Shown: one piece after another, positions 1 to 12,481 of the stretch
Position numbering within the stretch: the first letter of the stretch is position 1
How the letters are laid out: the number at the start of each line of letters is the position of its first letter
DNA from: Warburgia ugandensis
Taxonomy: Eukaryota; Streptophyta; Magnoliopsida; Canellales; Canellaceae
Length of the DNA: 64,000 nt
Reading direction: 5' to 3'
Assembly: GCA_035236585.1 (NCBI GenBank)
Contig: CP141127.1
Coordinates: 63,593,495 to 63,657,494, forward strand
Program-made: the position numbers and the translations under genes
Notes under the pieces: generated by a model
What the model saw: the letters and a program-made list of their open reading frames with translations, nothing else
Databases searched by the model: none
What the model was told of the DNA's origin: nothing

Positions 1-761
1 TTCATTTTAGTGCATTCAAAAGTAAAGTTGTTGAGCAAACAATTGAAGATGTTTACCCAGATTTGAAAATTTGAAACCTTATACTTTTCTTTCAAAACAA
101 TTCCTAATCCTGCATTTCATCCTATTTGAAGACCTATTGATCTTAGGTGGAACATAGCTAATATGAGAATATAAATAGGAAGGAATTAAGGTAAATTATC
201 TCTACTAGTCTTCGTGATGGCATCCATTCTAAGGGATCACATTTTTGTCTCAATAATGCTTATTATATTTTGTGAACCGTTAGTATCTTTGGATCCAGTC
301 ACATAAAGAGAGAATTTTGTTGACCCTTTTCTATAAGAGCTTCATTTTTTAGTGCATATTAGTGAGAGTTGAGGTCAAGGCATCTTTCCAGTGGAGTAAT
401 AAGCATTACTCATAGAAGTCTTGGCTAATGTAGCTTGTACACATTACACTTCGAGATATAACTATAATAAAATGGCTTTGGTATGTGGATAACTTGTAGA
501 ATTTTTCATTCATCTTTATTAAATTGTTAAAGTCAGTAGAGTAGTAATGGATGGGAATTCTCTGAGATAAAATAAAGGACTTAGCCTCTTTGAATTTTGT
601 AGATATATTCATTGTAAACCCTCATGAGGCTTAAGTCGTCCACTGAGGGCTTGTTGAATGCGGTTAATGCAATTATGAGAACCTACGAAAATGACAACCA
701 TTTGTTTTTATGATTTTTCACATATTTTTCTTGGAACTAGCAAAATACTGGTTGGAGGGTG
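1..761 (+). mobile_element. 3' untranslated region of an Athila-like Ty3-gypsy element
   Basis: This stretch aligns by eye, in the same order and spacing, with the 3' UTR of the complete element at 28770-40858 read on its minus strand. Shared blocks include 'ggcatccattcta' (about 218), an 'attagtgag' block (about 358), 'ttcattcat.tttattaa' (about 507) and an 'actagcaaaa' block just before the polypurine tract. I see no protein domain in it. It is the tail end of an element whose coding part lies left of the window. Family assignment rests on the shared blocks and is inference. Confidence 0.6.
750..761 (+). other. Polypurine tract before 3' LTR
   Basis: The tract ggttggagggtg sits directly before a TG dinucleotide that opens the LTR. 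The complete minus-strand element has ggttgggggtg in the equivalent place (31342-31356 on the + strand). A polypurine tract primes plus-strand synthesis in LTR retrotransposons. Confidence 0.6.
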
Positions 762-2503
762 TGATATGTGTTCAATTTTGTATAAGAAGTATTCAATTAG
801 TGGCCCATGTGTTATAAAATAGAGTATTATTTCTATAGCTTTTTCAAAATTTTGCAACACATTCATTTCTGGCCTAATAATTCAAAGTTTTGATATTTTG
901 CAGGTTTAGAGCTAATCTAGAGTAAGTATGTGAATTGTTTAAGATTTAATTAGGGCTTTTCATCTCTTATAGGTGTTGAGAAGGTGATGCAAAGGCCGAG
1001 ATCAAGTGAGATGAGATTTGAAGATCAAAATCAAAAGAAGGCCAAAGACCTAAAATTCAACATTTCAAAGTGTGATCAAGGCTCAAGACCATCTTAGGGC
1101 AAGCATGAAAGCATCAAAGGTGATTAAAATGGGTTCGTACAAAAATCCATGCATTTCCACCACTTTGCATGAGAATTGGAGCTATACATGAGATTTTCTA
1201 GTCTAACTAGGAAACTTAAAGAAGCCAAGCCCTTCAAGCTTTGAAGTCAAGAGAGTTAGCCATTCAAGCCATCAAGGAATGAGCCATCAAAGTGAGTCAT
1301 CAAGCCATATGGAGTCACTTTATTGGATGATCAATTCAAGCAATTATCTCATGTCAAAAGTGTGATTTTCAAGGGGTAATTGGAAGGTTTTGAGAGATAT
1401 TTGTAAAAAGTAAGATGATCATGCATAGGTGGACCAATAAAGAGAGAAAAAATACTTTTCACTTTCCACTTTCCATCTTTTCCAACCAATTGATTAGGGT
1501 TCCATGATTTTTGGTTAAAGAGAGAGCCACCTTCCTAAGAATGTAAAGCCTCCCCCATGCTTAGCTATCATATTTGGTAGGTTTCTACTTGGGAAACCCG
1601 TAGATTTATGTCATACATCTAAAACACTTCAAAACCCTAGATCTCTCCCATATTTCCTATCTTTCATTCATTCTTTGCTCTCTTTTCGACATCCATACCA
1701 TATATTTAGAAGGGAAGGAACTCAACGCCATCTTCCTAAGAAGGTGATGCCTCCCCTCCTTTCGACATACATGGTTGCAAGCCATGATGTCATCTTTACA
1801 TCATTCCTCCATCTCATTCATCCACCTAACTTTCCTCCTTGAAGTCCTAGATCTAGATCTCTTTCCCTTCCTAGAATAAGCTCCATCCATTTGGAAACCC
1901 AAAAATCTATATAAAGACCCAAGAGTTCCAAGTTTTTTTGTTTTTTAGGTAGGGGTTTTGTGAGAACACCTTGAAAAGTTTACACTCTAGCTTGGGATAT
2001 TTTAGAGATTTAGACTTTGGCTTTGCTTTGATTGTTTTTCTTTCGATTTCTTAAGTCTTTTTCCTGTGTGTTTGCACATCAATTCTAGGATACTACTTTA
2101 CTTTCAATCCTTGTTTTCATTGCTTAGTTGTTCTTGTTTTGCTTCTTTAGTCTAAACACATAGTTCCTCCTTGTTTTCCCTTAGTTCTTTGCTTCAACCT
2201 TCTTAGTTTTTCTTGTTTATTTATAAAAGATCCAAGTTACTTATTCTCTAGTAGTGACAGCCAAGAGAAGGAAAAGCTTGAATCATTGATTTCCTTACTT
2301 GAATTCCATGTGTTTCGCTTGAATTTGGAACTAGTTATATGTGTCTTTTGCCTTAACTACCACATTCCAGCCATTTTTCTCTTGAATTGTATCTTGAATT
2401 TCACTTACTTGTCATCTTAGTTTAGTTTGAGAGTGTTGGAATATGTTTTACTTTGATTCGAATCAGTGTTTTAGTTCATGAAGAGTGTGTAATTTTCAGA
2501 TTC

Positions 2504-2536
<33 letters not shown>

Positions 2537-3530
2537 TGTATGTATGTATGTATGTATGTATGTATGTATGTATGTATGTATGTATGTATGTATGTATGTA
2601 TGTATGTATGTATGTATTAAATGCACCATTTTGGGTGTATTTTGCCTTTAATACAATAAAGTTTGTTGAAGTTCATTGCTCATTCTTGTTTCTAGTAGCT
2701 AATTACTTAAGATCTTGACTGTTATCTTGTATAAAAAGTGCTAAATCAATTGTTTTCCATGCTTGGTTTTATTTGAGTTTCTTAAGTGCTTGAAATCTAG
2801 AGTTTTTCCATTCATCCTTCAAGCTTAGTTTCCAGCATTCAATACATCTTATTTGCTTGATTCTTTAGGAACCCATTTAGATTTTTAGATTATTATTAAA
2901 TTATTTGATTAGAGTACAAGTTAGATAGCTTTTTCTAGTTGAATTTTTAGTAGTTTTCATCCCATGAACCATGAGCACCATCCCATGGATCATGCACATG
3001 GAACTTGGGTGAACCCTCTTTAGATTATTACTTTGTTTAGTTGTTTAATCTTAGTTTAACAATAGTTAATTCATTATTTGCATGTTATTTTAGTGTTAAA
3101 ATTTTTCCTAATTGAGTTTTGGAAAGTTTCATTCTTAAAAAGTTTAGGTTTAGGAAAGTGTGAAATTAGGAAAGTTCTCTTTTTGTGTAAGTTTCCTTAA
3201 GTAACTTAGTTTAATTCATTCTAGTTTTGTATTAGTTTCCTTTAATTGGATACTTGTCATTTAGGTTAGTTTCCAATTCCATTACATAGTTTTAAATTTA
3301 GAAATTTTTTTTTAATTGTAGTTTCTAATTTCATGCATATTTCTTTTCTTTTGTCATTTACTTTCCTAATTTAATTTCAAATCTAATTCAATCCCTCTTG
3401 GACTGAAGTTAAGCACGTTAAATAAGATGCATCAAACATACAAATTTGTGAGATTCCTCATCTAATTGACCTTTCTCACTACTAATCTACATTGATTCGT
3501 GTGCTTGTGAGTAATATTAAAGATACATCA
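762..3530 (+). mobile_element. Athila-like LTR (3' LTR, + orientation)
   Basis: The LTR starts TGATATGTGTTCAATTTTG right after the polypurine tract, comparable to TGTTAAGTGTTCAATTA in the element at 28770-40858. It probably ends ...GATACATCA at 3530, giving TGAT...ATCA inverted ends. The terminal 550 bases (about 2960-3530) resemble the LTR at 62690-63741 read on the minus strand. Shared features are ATG-rich blocks, repeated 'taggaaagt' phrases and the closing 'gtgcttgtgagt'. No primer site follows 3530, as expected for a 3' LTR or a truncated copy. The right boundary is less certain than the left. Confidence 0.55.
2516..2617 (+). repeat. (TATG)n microsatellite
   Basis: About 25 uninterrupted copies of a 4-bp unit lie inside the LTR. 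An open frame through it encodes only Met-Tyr-Val-Cys repeats and is not a gene. Confidence 0.97.
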
Positions 3531-6500
3531 CTTCTCTTTACCCTTTTGAGTCCTTGTATATCTCTCATTCTCCTCACAATTTTCAGTTTCCTTAGTCAAG
3601 CCTACTTGATTATCTATTTGTTTACCACTCCTAAGAGTAGTTAGGGATTTGGATTGTAAAAATAAATAGAAATATTACATACATACCTCTATATTTAGTA
3701 AGTTTTAGCCTAGAACTTTTCATAAAAATCACTAATTAGGGTTAATTCTACATTTTGCAAGTTTAGGGTACAAATGAGAAAAATGCATAAATTTGGTAAT
3801 TGTAACCCTAAAAAGAGCAAGTTTAGAATCCAAGCTAAATCATGGTGCCACACATGACAAATATGCAGTGCAAGAAATTTAGAATGATAAGTAATTGTCG
3901 TTACCAAAGTCAGAGTAGACAGAAACCCTAAGTTGAACATCAACCTTATCCGTGCTAAAAAGGATGCTCGTATAAAAAGTAGGGTGATAAAACATCCCAT
4001 GCACGCATACAAAGCTAACCACCTCCTTGAGAAGATTTTAAGGAAAACTCAATTTATGTACAATGGAATCACATAAAATGAAAGCCTCTTTGAAATAAAA
4101 CATGTCAGAGGATTGGGGCTTGCATGAGAACTCAATCTCTCTCTCCCTCAACCAAAATTGGGGACCATATAAGGAGCCAATGCTTAGGTGGTGATTAACA
4201 TTAAATCCCATGTTTTTACATGGAAAAAATAAGGAATACAAGTAGAGAAAATAAAGGAGTGAAGAGAGAGACAATTTACAAAAAATCTATGGGTGGAAAG
4301 TATCCTCACTTTTCAAGAATTAAAGGCCAAGATCTATACTTGTTCATGCATATCCTAAACAATCAATGAGAATAAAGAAAATGAGGATGGACCAAAGAGA
4401 AGACACACTACAATGAAGACCAAAACCAAGCCCCATTGGTGGAGATATTTTCAGTGGACTACCCATCTTAAAAAGAGGAGAAAAACATCTAGCTCACAGA
4501 ATGAGATGTCCCACCCTCCTTACACCTCATTATTTAAAGAAAATTTTTGTGGGATAAGAGAAAAATAATGGGAAACATATTATGAAAAAGGAAATCTCAA
4601 TGGAATCTAGGCCATCTACTCTAAGGTATCCCAATCCAACATTGAAGAGAAAAAGAACCCTTACAAAAGATATTTTTGGATAAGAACACTCCAACTAAAT
4701 CTCATCCACTCAAGCTAGGGCAATGATGATCCAAGGGACATCAATAAAGGAGAGAAAAGTTACAAATCCTAGCAACCTACCCACTCCATGAGAAGCCAAG
4801 ATAAATTATTAAGGAGTAAAGATCTCCACCACTCATAACAATCCAATGGCTCATCTTTATTCCAAACTTTCTGACACTTCCTATGCTACCATATTGAATC
4901 ACATGCCTCCTTTCCCATATCCTTCCATTTCCCACTTCATTTTCTTGATTTTCTCTATTTCCTTTCTATATTTTACCATCCTAGCATATCTTCTTCCGTC
5001 CCATCTCCGTATCTTATCCAAATCTCATACCCCCCCCTAATCTTGATTTCCTTCCTTACATTATCCATTAAATCTTAGCCACTCCTTGCCTCCTTTTTCC
5101 TTGTCATCTCATCCACCCATTCATAGGGCTTCAACCTTAAAAAAACTATACATAAAAGCTAGAATATGAAGAAAGGGATCTCTTACTTTCCTTAGGTCTT
5201 AGAGTTGGATCCTTGGAGAAACAGAGGGAGAGAGATCGCCCTCAGAAGCTCCCATAGAAACACACGTCTAATTCCCTAGATAAAGAGGTAAGGGTCTTGA
5301 CCATAAAACCCATTTCCTTCTTATTTTAATTCTTTTTTTTCATTCTTTTCTTAATTTTCTTGCACCATAGTCTTCCATGCATTCATCTTATTGCTGACAC
5401 TTATTTTCCTTGATTGTATTACACAAATATCACTCCTTTTTGCATTTAGATCTTACATGCATCTCTCATATTTACATGCACTCCACTCTCATTCATGCAT
5501 ACTAGTTTTTCATCCTAGAATCCATATCCCAGGATTACACACATCACTCCTATAGCTTTGCTCCTTCTAGATTTCCTCTACCACTTTCCATGCATATTTC
5601 TTTAGTATACATTCACCATTTAATGTTTTCTTCTACTTTGATTTGCACACATTCTTCATTTTTAGCACCCTACATGACATGCATCATACATAGCACCCCC
5701 TTGTCCTCCTTACTTTATGTGCATTAGTCTATATGTTGCATGCATTTCACTTCCATAATAGGAATACACAGAATCACTATAAGCATTTGCATGCATTCTT
5801 CTTTCACCAACCCCTCTTACACCTTTCATCTTTCTTCTACATGCACAAAGTCACCACCTCTTTCCTTCTCTTCCATCCCACACACACTCTCTTTTCTTAT
5901 TTGAGTTGCATGCACACTTCATCCTTCATTCATTTCCATGCATTCTTCTTCTTGTTCTTTCATGTTTCTTTTTTCTTTATTTTTTTCTTTTATGGGGTAG
6001 GGGGGATATTTTGGATTAAATAGGATAAGGAAGAAATCCTTGTATCTATCTATGGCATCTAAGGTTACTTCCAAATTCTAAAGTAATGGTTGAGGAAACC
6101 AAATCTTAAGCCAAGGGCCGCTGTCTCCCTTTTCTTTTTCTTTTCTTCTAGTTCTTTATTAAGGTAGGAAGCCTCCTCTATGGCTAACCCTTTCTTAAGA
6201 TGAATGACCTCTAATCTCCTCTCTGCCTCTCTCCTAACTAAAGGTACCCTCTTTCATAAGATGATGATGTAAAAATTTCTTTTTATAATTCCACTCCATC
6301 TTCTTCTTTTCTTATATTAATGGGTGGTTGTCTTTTAGGTAAGGTGTTAGTCACCTCTCTTCTTTAGCTGCCCTAGCACTTTATTCCTAAGGACCATTAA
6401 GAAAGGACTTAAACTTTTAAGTTGTGGCATGTTGGGTTAAAGAGATGAATAACATGGTGGTGACTTACTATCACATAGGTTGAAGAGAAGTATACAAGCT

Positions 6501-6949
6501 CATGTTGAGTGACACAACAAGAGAGCCTTGTAGTGGAATTCAAGCCTGGGAAAGAAGAGGATGTGTAAAGAGCCTAGTTGGGTAACACAACTAAGGACTC
6601 CTATAACGGATACTTTAGAAGGAAGTTTTAATTATTTTATGTCTTTCCTTTCTTTACTTACGTAGCAATTTCTTGTAAACATTATCTTGGTGAAAGTTTC
6701 TTTTCATTCTTAGTTAGTTTACTCACTTACTTTATTTCTTTGCTTTATTTCAATGTTATTTCCTTGTTCTAGTTTAGTTTACTTTCATTATTTTAATGTT
6801 CTTTACTTTCTTTACATGTTGACTTCAATAAAGTAAATTTGATTTAGGTTTTAATAAAATGTCCTTAAAGGGTTTTCATGTGATCAACTCATATTTGTGG
6901 ATTCTACACTCTAATGGAGTCTTGCATTTGCAGTAATAATTAAATGAAA
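3531..6949. other. AT-rich stretch without a recognised gene
   Basis: No domain was recognised on either strand. From about 5050 to 6950 the + strand is pyrimidine-rich with many 'tgcat' words. A TATA-like 'ctatacataaaagc' near 5145 is followed by a G/A-rich leader, which would suit an LTR with U5 running to about 6900. I found no matching second copy, primer site or polypurine tract, so this is only a suggestion. Confidence 0.3.
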
Positions 6950-8340
6950 TTTCTATTTTTTCAATGATTTTATGCTAATCTCAAATTGTCCCTTAAGGTT
7001 TGGTATGCGTTGACTAGGAAATTTTCCATTTCCCTCTCAATAAGCTTAGCTAGTAATTAACTTATTTGGTCATCCAATTTTGCAATAGATTGTGAGTGAG
7101 CATACAAAGTTTGTTTTGTATCATTTTGACATTCTAGTGAACTTTGCATGAACATAATAAGGGTCTTCTCTAAAAATTGTTTTCTCTATTGTGGAGGAAA
7201 CTGCTATGAAGGTGGAGGTTGTTGTGGAATTAGGGCTCTTGGGAAAGGTTGAGCAGGGGGAATACTAGGTGGCCTCCCTACTGTTTATTCTTAGACCATG
7301 AGAAATTGGGATGCCTAGCCCATTCAAGATTACAGGTCTCAGAATAGGGGTTGTTGTTAGTATAATGTATTGTGTTAGAATAGATTGAACAAACCTTAGG
7401 CTAAGATTGCATAGTAGATTCATTGGCCAACATGAAGAATCTAACTTTTGTGCCAGACTATCAATCTTGTCAACTTTGTGTGCCATCATGTCATCTTACT
7501 ATACATGTCTAGAGTAGCCCCAGTCTCATACAAACCACTTTTTTCCCAAGTTTGCAAATTTCTTTCCATTCTAGTGAAATAGTCCCATTGCTAGGAGTTT
7601 TCAAATTAGGTCTCAAAGAAAACCCAAGCCTCAATATGACTTTTGGTCCTAAATGCCCCACCACTAGTGGCATCTATCATATGTTGGTTTTGTTATGTCA
7701 AACCTTTATAGAAACATTGAACTTGTTGCTGCTTTTCAAACCTATGGTGGGGGCATTTGAACAATAAGTCCTTAAACCTTTCTTAGCATTCATAAAAATC
7801 CTCACTCTCTTTTTGTTGAAAGATTATAACTTTTATTCTTAGGGCATTGGTACTATGGACAAGAAAAAATTTATTGAGGAACTTCCTAGATAATTGCTTC
7901 TAAGAGAAGGGAAATAGTTGTAATATAATGGAATCATAAAAAATTGTGGTATTTAAATGTGGTACAAATGTCAAGGAATTTCTTGACATGGTGATAGGGA
8001 TCTTTCTTATGTAGACTATAGAATGTAGGCATAAGTTGAATTACTCCTGGTTTCAACTCCAAATGATCTATAGCAGTTGCAAGCAACACTATACTTAATG
8101 GTGAGCCAGGTTGGGATAGTCTTAAAGTGGCTTAACTTTTACTACTTCATTTGCCATTGCAATGTTATCTAAATCAAGATGATTTCTTAAACCTTATGTA
8201 ACAATATGTTTGATCTTGAGATCTATGGCGCTGAATTTGGATTCAAAGATCGATAGCCATGCATACTCCAATGTGTGTTGCAATGGGCTCAACTTGTATA
8301 CAACAAAAAGATATTCGTTGTATACAATGAAAGAGTGCTC
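6950..8340 (-). pseudogene. Decayed gag of an Athila-like element
   Basis: Read on the minus strand, short frames match the Athila/Tat gag pattern in order. About 7850-7660 gives a 'YEC*ERFKDLL..CPHH' block. About 7380-7290 gives 'NNNPYSETCNLEWARHPNFSW', equivalent to the conserved N-P-x-W-R-N-H-P-N-F-S-W segment after the zinc knuckle. At about 7040-6960 a 'PSQ..PNLKGQFEIS'-like tail is spread over two frames. Stops and frameshifts interrupt every block, and the zinc-knuckle cysteines are not recognisable. It lies between a poly-T stretch (8341-8354) and unrelated sequence, with its leader and tRNA-Asp primer site at 8355-9512. It is a dead copy; no pol domain follows it. Confidence 0.7.
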
Positions 8341-9494
8341 TTTTTTTTTTTTTTAACCTTCTAGACTAGGAAAACCTAAACTAAATAATGCAACCTAAAT
8401 GCAAAATGATGCAAATTCAAAGGAAACACAATAATCTATTCCTCATACAAACAAGTTGAATTTTTTTTATTTATCTTGATTTTTCATAAAGAGAGTAGAT
8501 TTTATATTAATACTAATCTAGATAACTCACCCTCTCTTTTAGACTAGTATTATTGCTTACCAATTAGATCCTAAATAAATCTACTACTTCATACCCTACT
8601 CAGTTACATATAGATAATCTAAGTTATTTAGTATTTTAGCAAAGCTAGTCATTTAAAAACCAACACAGTGATTTAGCTCGGGGCTACTAGAGTGGCAGCA
8701 ATTAACTCCTTCCAAGAGGGTCCCATGAGATCATGGGTTGCTATAGGTCTCTTCTAATAGATTTTAAATTAATTTGTGAAATGTTAGGGTGCTCAAAAGG
8801 TGATGATGAACCTAGATTGGCTAAGGGGTGATGATGAAATCCACCCTTGATCTTGTAGGGGTCATTGCCCTTATTAATCTCATTTCCATAGCATTTTGAT
8901 GAATCATATATATCACCTTAAAGTGAATAAAAGTTTCCAAAAAATGTAAGATAGCAGAAAATAAATGCAACTATGTATATGTTACTGAACAAAGGGTTCG
9001 GACATAGACAGAAGGGACATTAATGCAACAGTTAATTATGCATATGAGCTATATGAAATTAAACTACCATTCAAATATGAAAAACTAATTTAACAATGCA
9101 AATCCTAATCAAGGAAATGTAAGGAGTTAGGAATGCTTAAAGTGGAGTCTTAGATAAAAATCATCTTGTACAAGGGTGAAACCATGTATAAGCCACCTCC
9201 ACTTTCAAGTTAGGATGGTTCATCCTTGACCTATATTATTACAACCCTTTTTTAATGGAATTGCTACAAAATAAAATACAATGTGACCTCTCTATAGTTC
9301 AGTCAAAATAAAAATCATAAAATAAGAACTAATTTAATGGACCCACTCCTTCAAATCCTTTGTTGAATTCCTACAAAAATAAAAATAATGATGAGTATCA
9401 ATAAATCATAGGAATTATGCTAAAATATACCTAAAAGCTCCTAAAACCTAAATGCTTGCTATTCCTAAATTATTACTTTAAAATTTCATTGTGA
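8341..9494 (-). mobile_element. 5' leader of the minus-strand Athila-like remnant
   Basis: This is non-coding sequence between gag and primer site. It matches the leader of the complete element (37430-38585) in order: a poly-T tract, 'caacctaaatg', a 'gatgcacaatcaaag'-like block, the repeated 'tctcttctaat.gattttaaattaat' phrase (8749 and 37869 regions) and a 'gatgataaaatcca.ccttgatct' phrase. This shared order is the evidence that the two elements belong to one family. Confidence 0.6.
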
Positions 9495-9512
9495 GTCCCC
9501 AACAATGGCACC
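9495..9512 (-). other. Primer binding site, tRNA-Asp type (minus strand)
   Basis: The + strand reads gtccccaacaatggcaccc. Its reverse complement resembles the plant tRNA-Asp 3' end complement (TGGCGCCGTTGCCGGGGA) with a few mismatches. It sits between the leader and the TG that opens the LTR at 9520, as in the element at 28770-40858. Confidence 0.7.
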
Positions 9513-10046
9513 CATAACTTGATATTTATTTTAAAATACCACAAGTGCACGAATCTATTGGAGTATAGAAAGTGTAAGTACAATTCAATCCCACAAGGAC
9601 TCAATCTTTGAATTTATGAATTTTTAAATAAAATCTATTTTAAATAATGTTAACCTAGTGAACGAAAAATAATCCAACAAATCTAACAATATTAAAAGAA
9701 ATTAAATTACTTAAAATTTAAAATCTAGGGTTTTGGAATCCACCACACTAATTTATATATATATATATTCAAAAATAAGCTTATTAGATTTAATATTACT
9801 CATGTTAATAAAAACAGCAAAGGATCATATATATGTTCGTTAAAAGTCCTAGTTTTTATATTTTCTCATTCCTAAGCTTTCACCTAACTTAATATATATC
9901 TTCAAACCATAACTTATATTTTTTAAGATCACAAAGTATCTAAAAATATACTAAGTTGTTAATACACTACAATTAGTTTCTAAACTATAGGAAATACATC
10001 ATAATTCCTATAAAAAGAATACTAATTATGTACATTAATTTTCTTA

Positions 10047-10172
10047 GGTTGAAGGGGAGCCTTGGTACAATGGTAAAGTTGTTGTCGTGTGACCTTGAGG
10101 TCATTGGTTCAAAGCGTGAAAACAGCCTCTTGCAAAAATGCAAGGTAAGGCCACGTACTGGGGCTGCCCTTT
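10047..10172 (+). mobile_element. Au-type SINE, internally deleted
   Basis: The sequence follows the Au SINE family closely. It has a 5' 'ggggagccttggtacaa' start, then 'ggtaaagttgttg.cgtgtgacc', the tRNA-like B box 'ggttcaaagcgtg' and 'acagcctcttgcaaaaatgca'. It then jumps from 'ggtaaggccacgtac' to the 3' end 'tggggctgcccttttt'. The usual central part of roughly 60 bases with the 'gacccttgtggtccgg' and 'cccggaccc' segments is missing. A 12-bp direct repeat TTAATTTTCTTA flanks it (10035-10046 and 10173-10184), so it inserted as a unit. It is non-coding and normally relies on LINE machinery for movement. Confidence 0.88.
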
Positions 10173-11478
10173 TTAATTTTCTTATACTAAGATTGATATT
10201 TTATAACTTTAATTTTGAGATATACTTAAATATGAATATAAGTCCTTTAGTGTGGTTTCATCCTAACCTTAGGTGAAAAGTTAGCTATGAATTAATTCTT
10301 CAAACATTATCTAAATAATAAATAAAATAACTGCTAAATAACTTTCTAATTAAAATTAATGCTAAAACATAAATTTAATCTAAATTAATACTTAGCAAAT
10401 AAAAAAACTAGCAATAATGGAAAATGAAAGTAAAACACAAAAAATAACACATACATCTAAAGCAACAACAAACAAACATTAACTAGCTAATGAAATAAAA
10501 GATGAACTTCCATTAAAGAAAATTTTAGAGTATTATAAGAATGCAAATACATGAATTTAAAGGATAGCAAAACTAAACAAAAACTCTCCTATGAATTGGA
10601 GTGCATGTCGTAGAAGCCTTTCAAAGTGTCATGCTGCGAACAACCTTCTATGAGTTTGCTCCAAGCCAAACTAACTACTATAAATTTGCCTTAGATCAAT
10701 AACCAATCAATGCTCCCTTTCTTGATGTGTCACTCATCAAGGAGAGTAGTATCATCCAACAGCCACAAACCCAGGACAAGCCTCTTCACACCACACCTTC
10801 CAATGCATGAAACATAGGGGAATGCACATGCAAGGTTTTGGCTAAGAAAGTGAGATGCACTCAAAGTAAAAGATTATGAAAACTATGGGTAGTGATAGGG
10901 AAAGAAGAATCAAGAGATAGGATGGGTTGTGTAAGATTCCCAAGAAGATGCGTCACTTTTTCCCCTTTTCCTCCTCTCAAACTCTCTTAGGCGTGGCCTT
11001 CCTTCCAACTACATACCATATGCACAACCCTTGTACCCTCTCTTTATCCTATTGGAGAGATATCTTCGTTTTGGTTCCTAGGATGGAGAGTGAATGCTCA
11101 GCTCCCTTCTCTCTAAGGATGTGCTCGTCTATGCTCTTCAAAATGGGAGACTTCTTGATGCTCACCTTTTCTTCTCTTATTATCTCCACCTGCCACTTTC
11201 TTCCTCTAATATCTCCCCTTATGGATGCATGAAATCCATCCTCAATAGAAACAATTCTCCTTGCCTCGCTCCCCACCCCCCCACCAACACCAAAAAAATA
11301 TCTTTCCTTTCTCCTTAGTGGATCACAACTTCCATCTCCAAACAGATCATGCCCCACTCCGTCTTACCACCTATCTACTCTATTAGGAGATCACTCCCTT
11401 GGAAACTTCCCTCACATTTCCTCTTTATCTCCTATTAGGAAATCACACATAAACTCCTATGAAAAACATGTTGAAACA

Positions 11479-11480
<2 letters not shown>

Positions 11481-11512
<32 letters not shown>
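11481..11512 (+). repeat. (TC)n microsatellite
   Basis: A dinucleotide run in pyrimidine-rich LTR sequence. Confidence 0.95.
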
Positions 11513-11515
<3 letters not shown>

Positions 11516-12481
11516 AAGGATCTTACTAATAGATCATGGCAGCCCACCATTTTTTTCACTTCCAATCACCTTCCATACTCCACTTGGCAGCCCACCTTTT
11601 TTAACATGTTGTAGCTCCCTTGATTCCTTCCATAGAACTATGTACAAAACCCTCCAATTATGGTGTGTAGCCCACCACAAATTTCTCCTCCAATCATATT
11701 GAAACACTTCTCCATTCAGCCCACCTTTATTTTCTCTTGAAACATATCCCATTAAAAGCTTTTAGAGAGCCCTAATTGAGGATGAATCTTTACCATTACT
11801 TCCTTTAAAATTGGATAACCTATGACCGTTAATTTCTCGTTAATTCTACTTCAAAATCACATGTTTTCTTCCTCATATTTTCTCCTTCTTTTTCTCATAG
11901 AAAATGCATTTCCATATAGTACAACATGCCTCCTTCCTTGGAAAAACATTTGGCATCTGAGTTGAGTTCATCTCTTAGTTGAGTGAGTGAGTAAGTAATA
12001 GAGAGAAAATAATCTTTGTGTGGGCCTTGCTCTTTGAGTTATTTGCTTCAAAAAAGATTATAGTGTGACTCATTATATATCATTCTAGCTTCACTGAAAA
12101 GCTCCCTAAGGTGGTGTATTGAATGCATGCATGAAAAGTTGGCCACCCTAGCTTTTGATAATGATACCCTCTTTTGCATGTGGAAAAGGTTGGTTGCATG
12201 CACGGGGTTTCTAACCGCTCTAAATTTGATAAAGGTACCCTCAAACCATTCTCAACTTCTTCATTTCTTGGTTCTTGGTAAGTGGGTCCGTGACATTACT
12301 CAAATGGTAAGTTAGCCCTCTTTTATGGTTTCAAGTTGTCAAAAATATGCGAGTTCTTTGTTGAACCATATTCCTGCCAAATGTAAAATAAATCCTAATT
12401 AATGATAAATTAAGTAATTTAAGGGTTGAAAAATGCTACTTTTAGACATATTAAATGTAATAATCATGTGTATATATATCA

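Larger units (their letters stand above)
9520..12481 (-). mobile_element. Athila-like LTR (5' LTR of the minus-strand remnant)
   Basis: The LTR opens TGATATTTATTTT next to the primer site. It carries the U5-type block 'caagtgcacgaat...gtaagtac...caatcccacaaggactcaa', which recurs in variant form at 28785, 38630 and, less closely, 62715. The outer end is placed at 12481 because ...TATATATATCA pairs with the TGATAT opening. No second copy confirms it, so the outer boundary is weak. The LTR contains a SINE (10047-10172) and a (TC)n tract. Open frames here (for example 10927-11357) are not genes. Confidence 0.45.

Noticed and set aside
2485-2718. 77-codon frame
   Set aside because: It is a translation of the TATG microsatellite.
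9517-9650. Repeated 'caagtgcac...gtaagtac...caatcccac' blocks as a possible regulatory element
   Set aside because: The block recurs at LTR ends of several Athila-like copies and is explained as a conserved LTR end.
10047-10130. Possible tRNA gene (A- and B-box-like words)
   Set aside because: The sequence continues as an Au SINE with target duplication, so the tRNA-like part is the SINE head.
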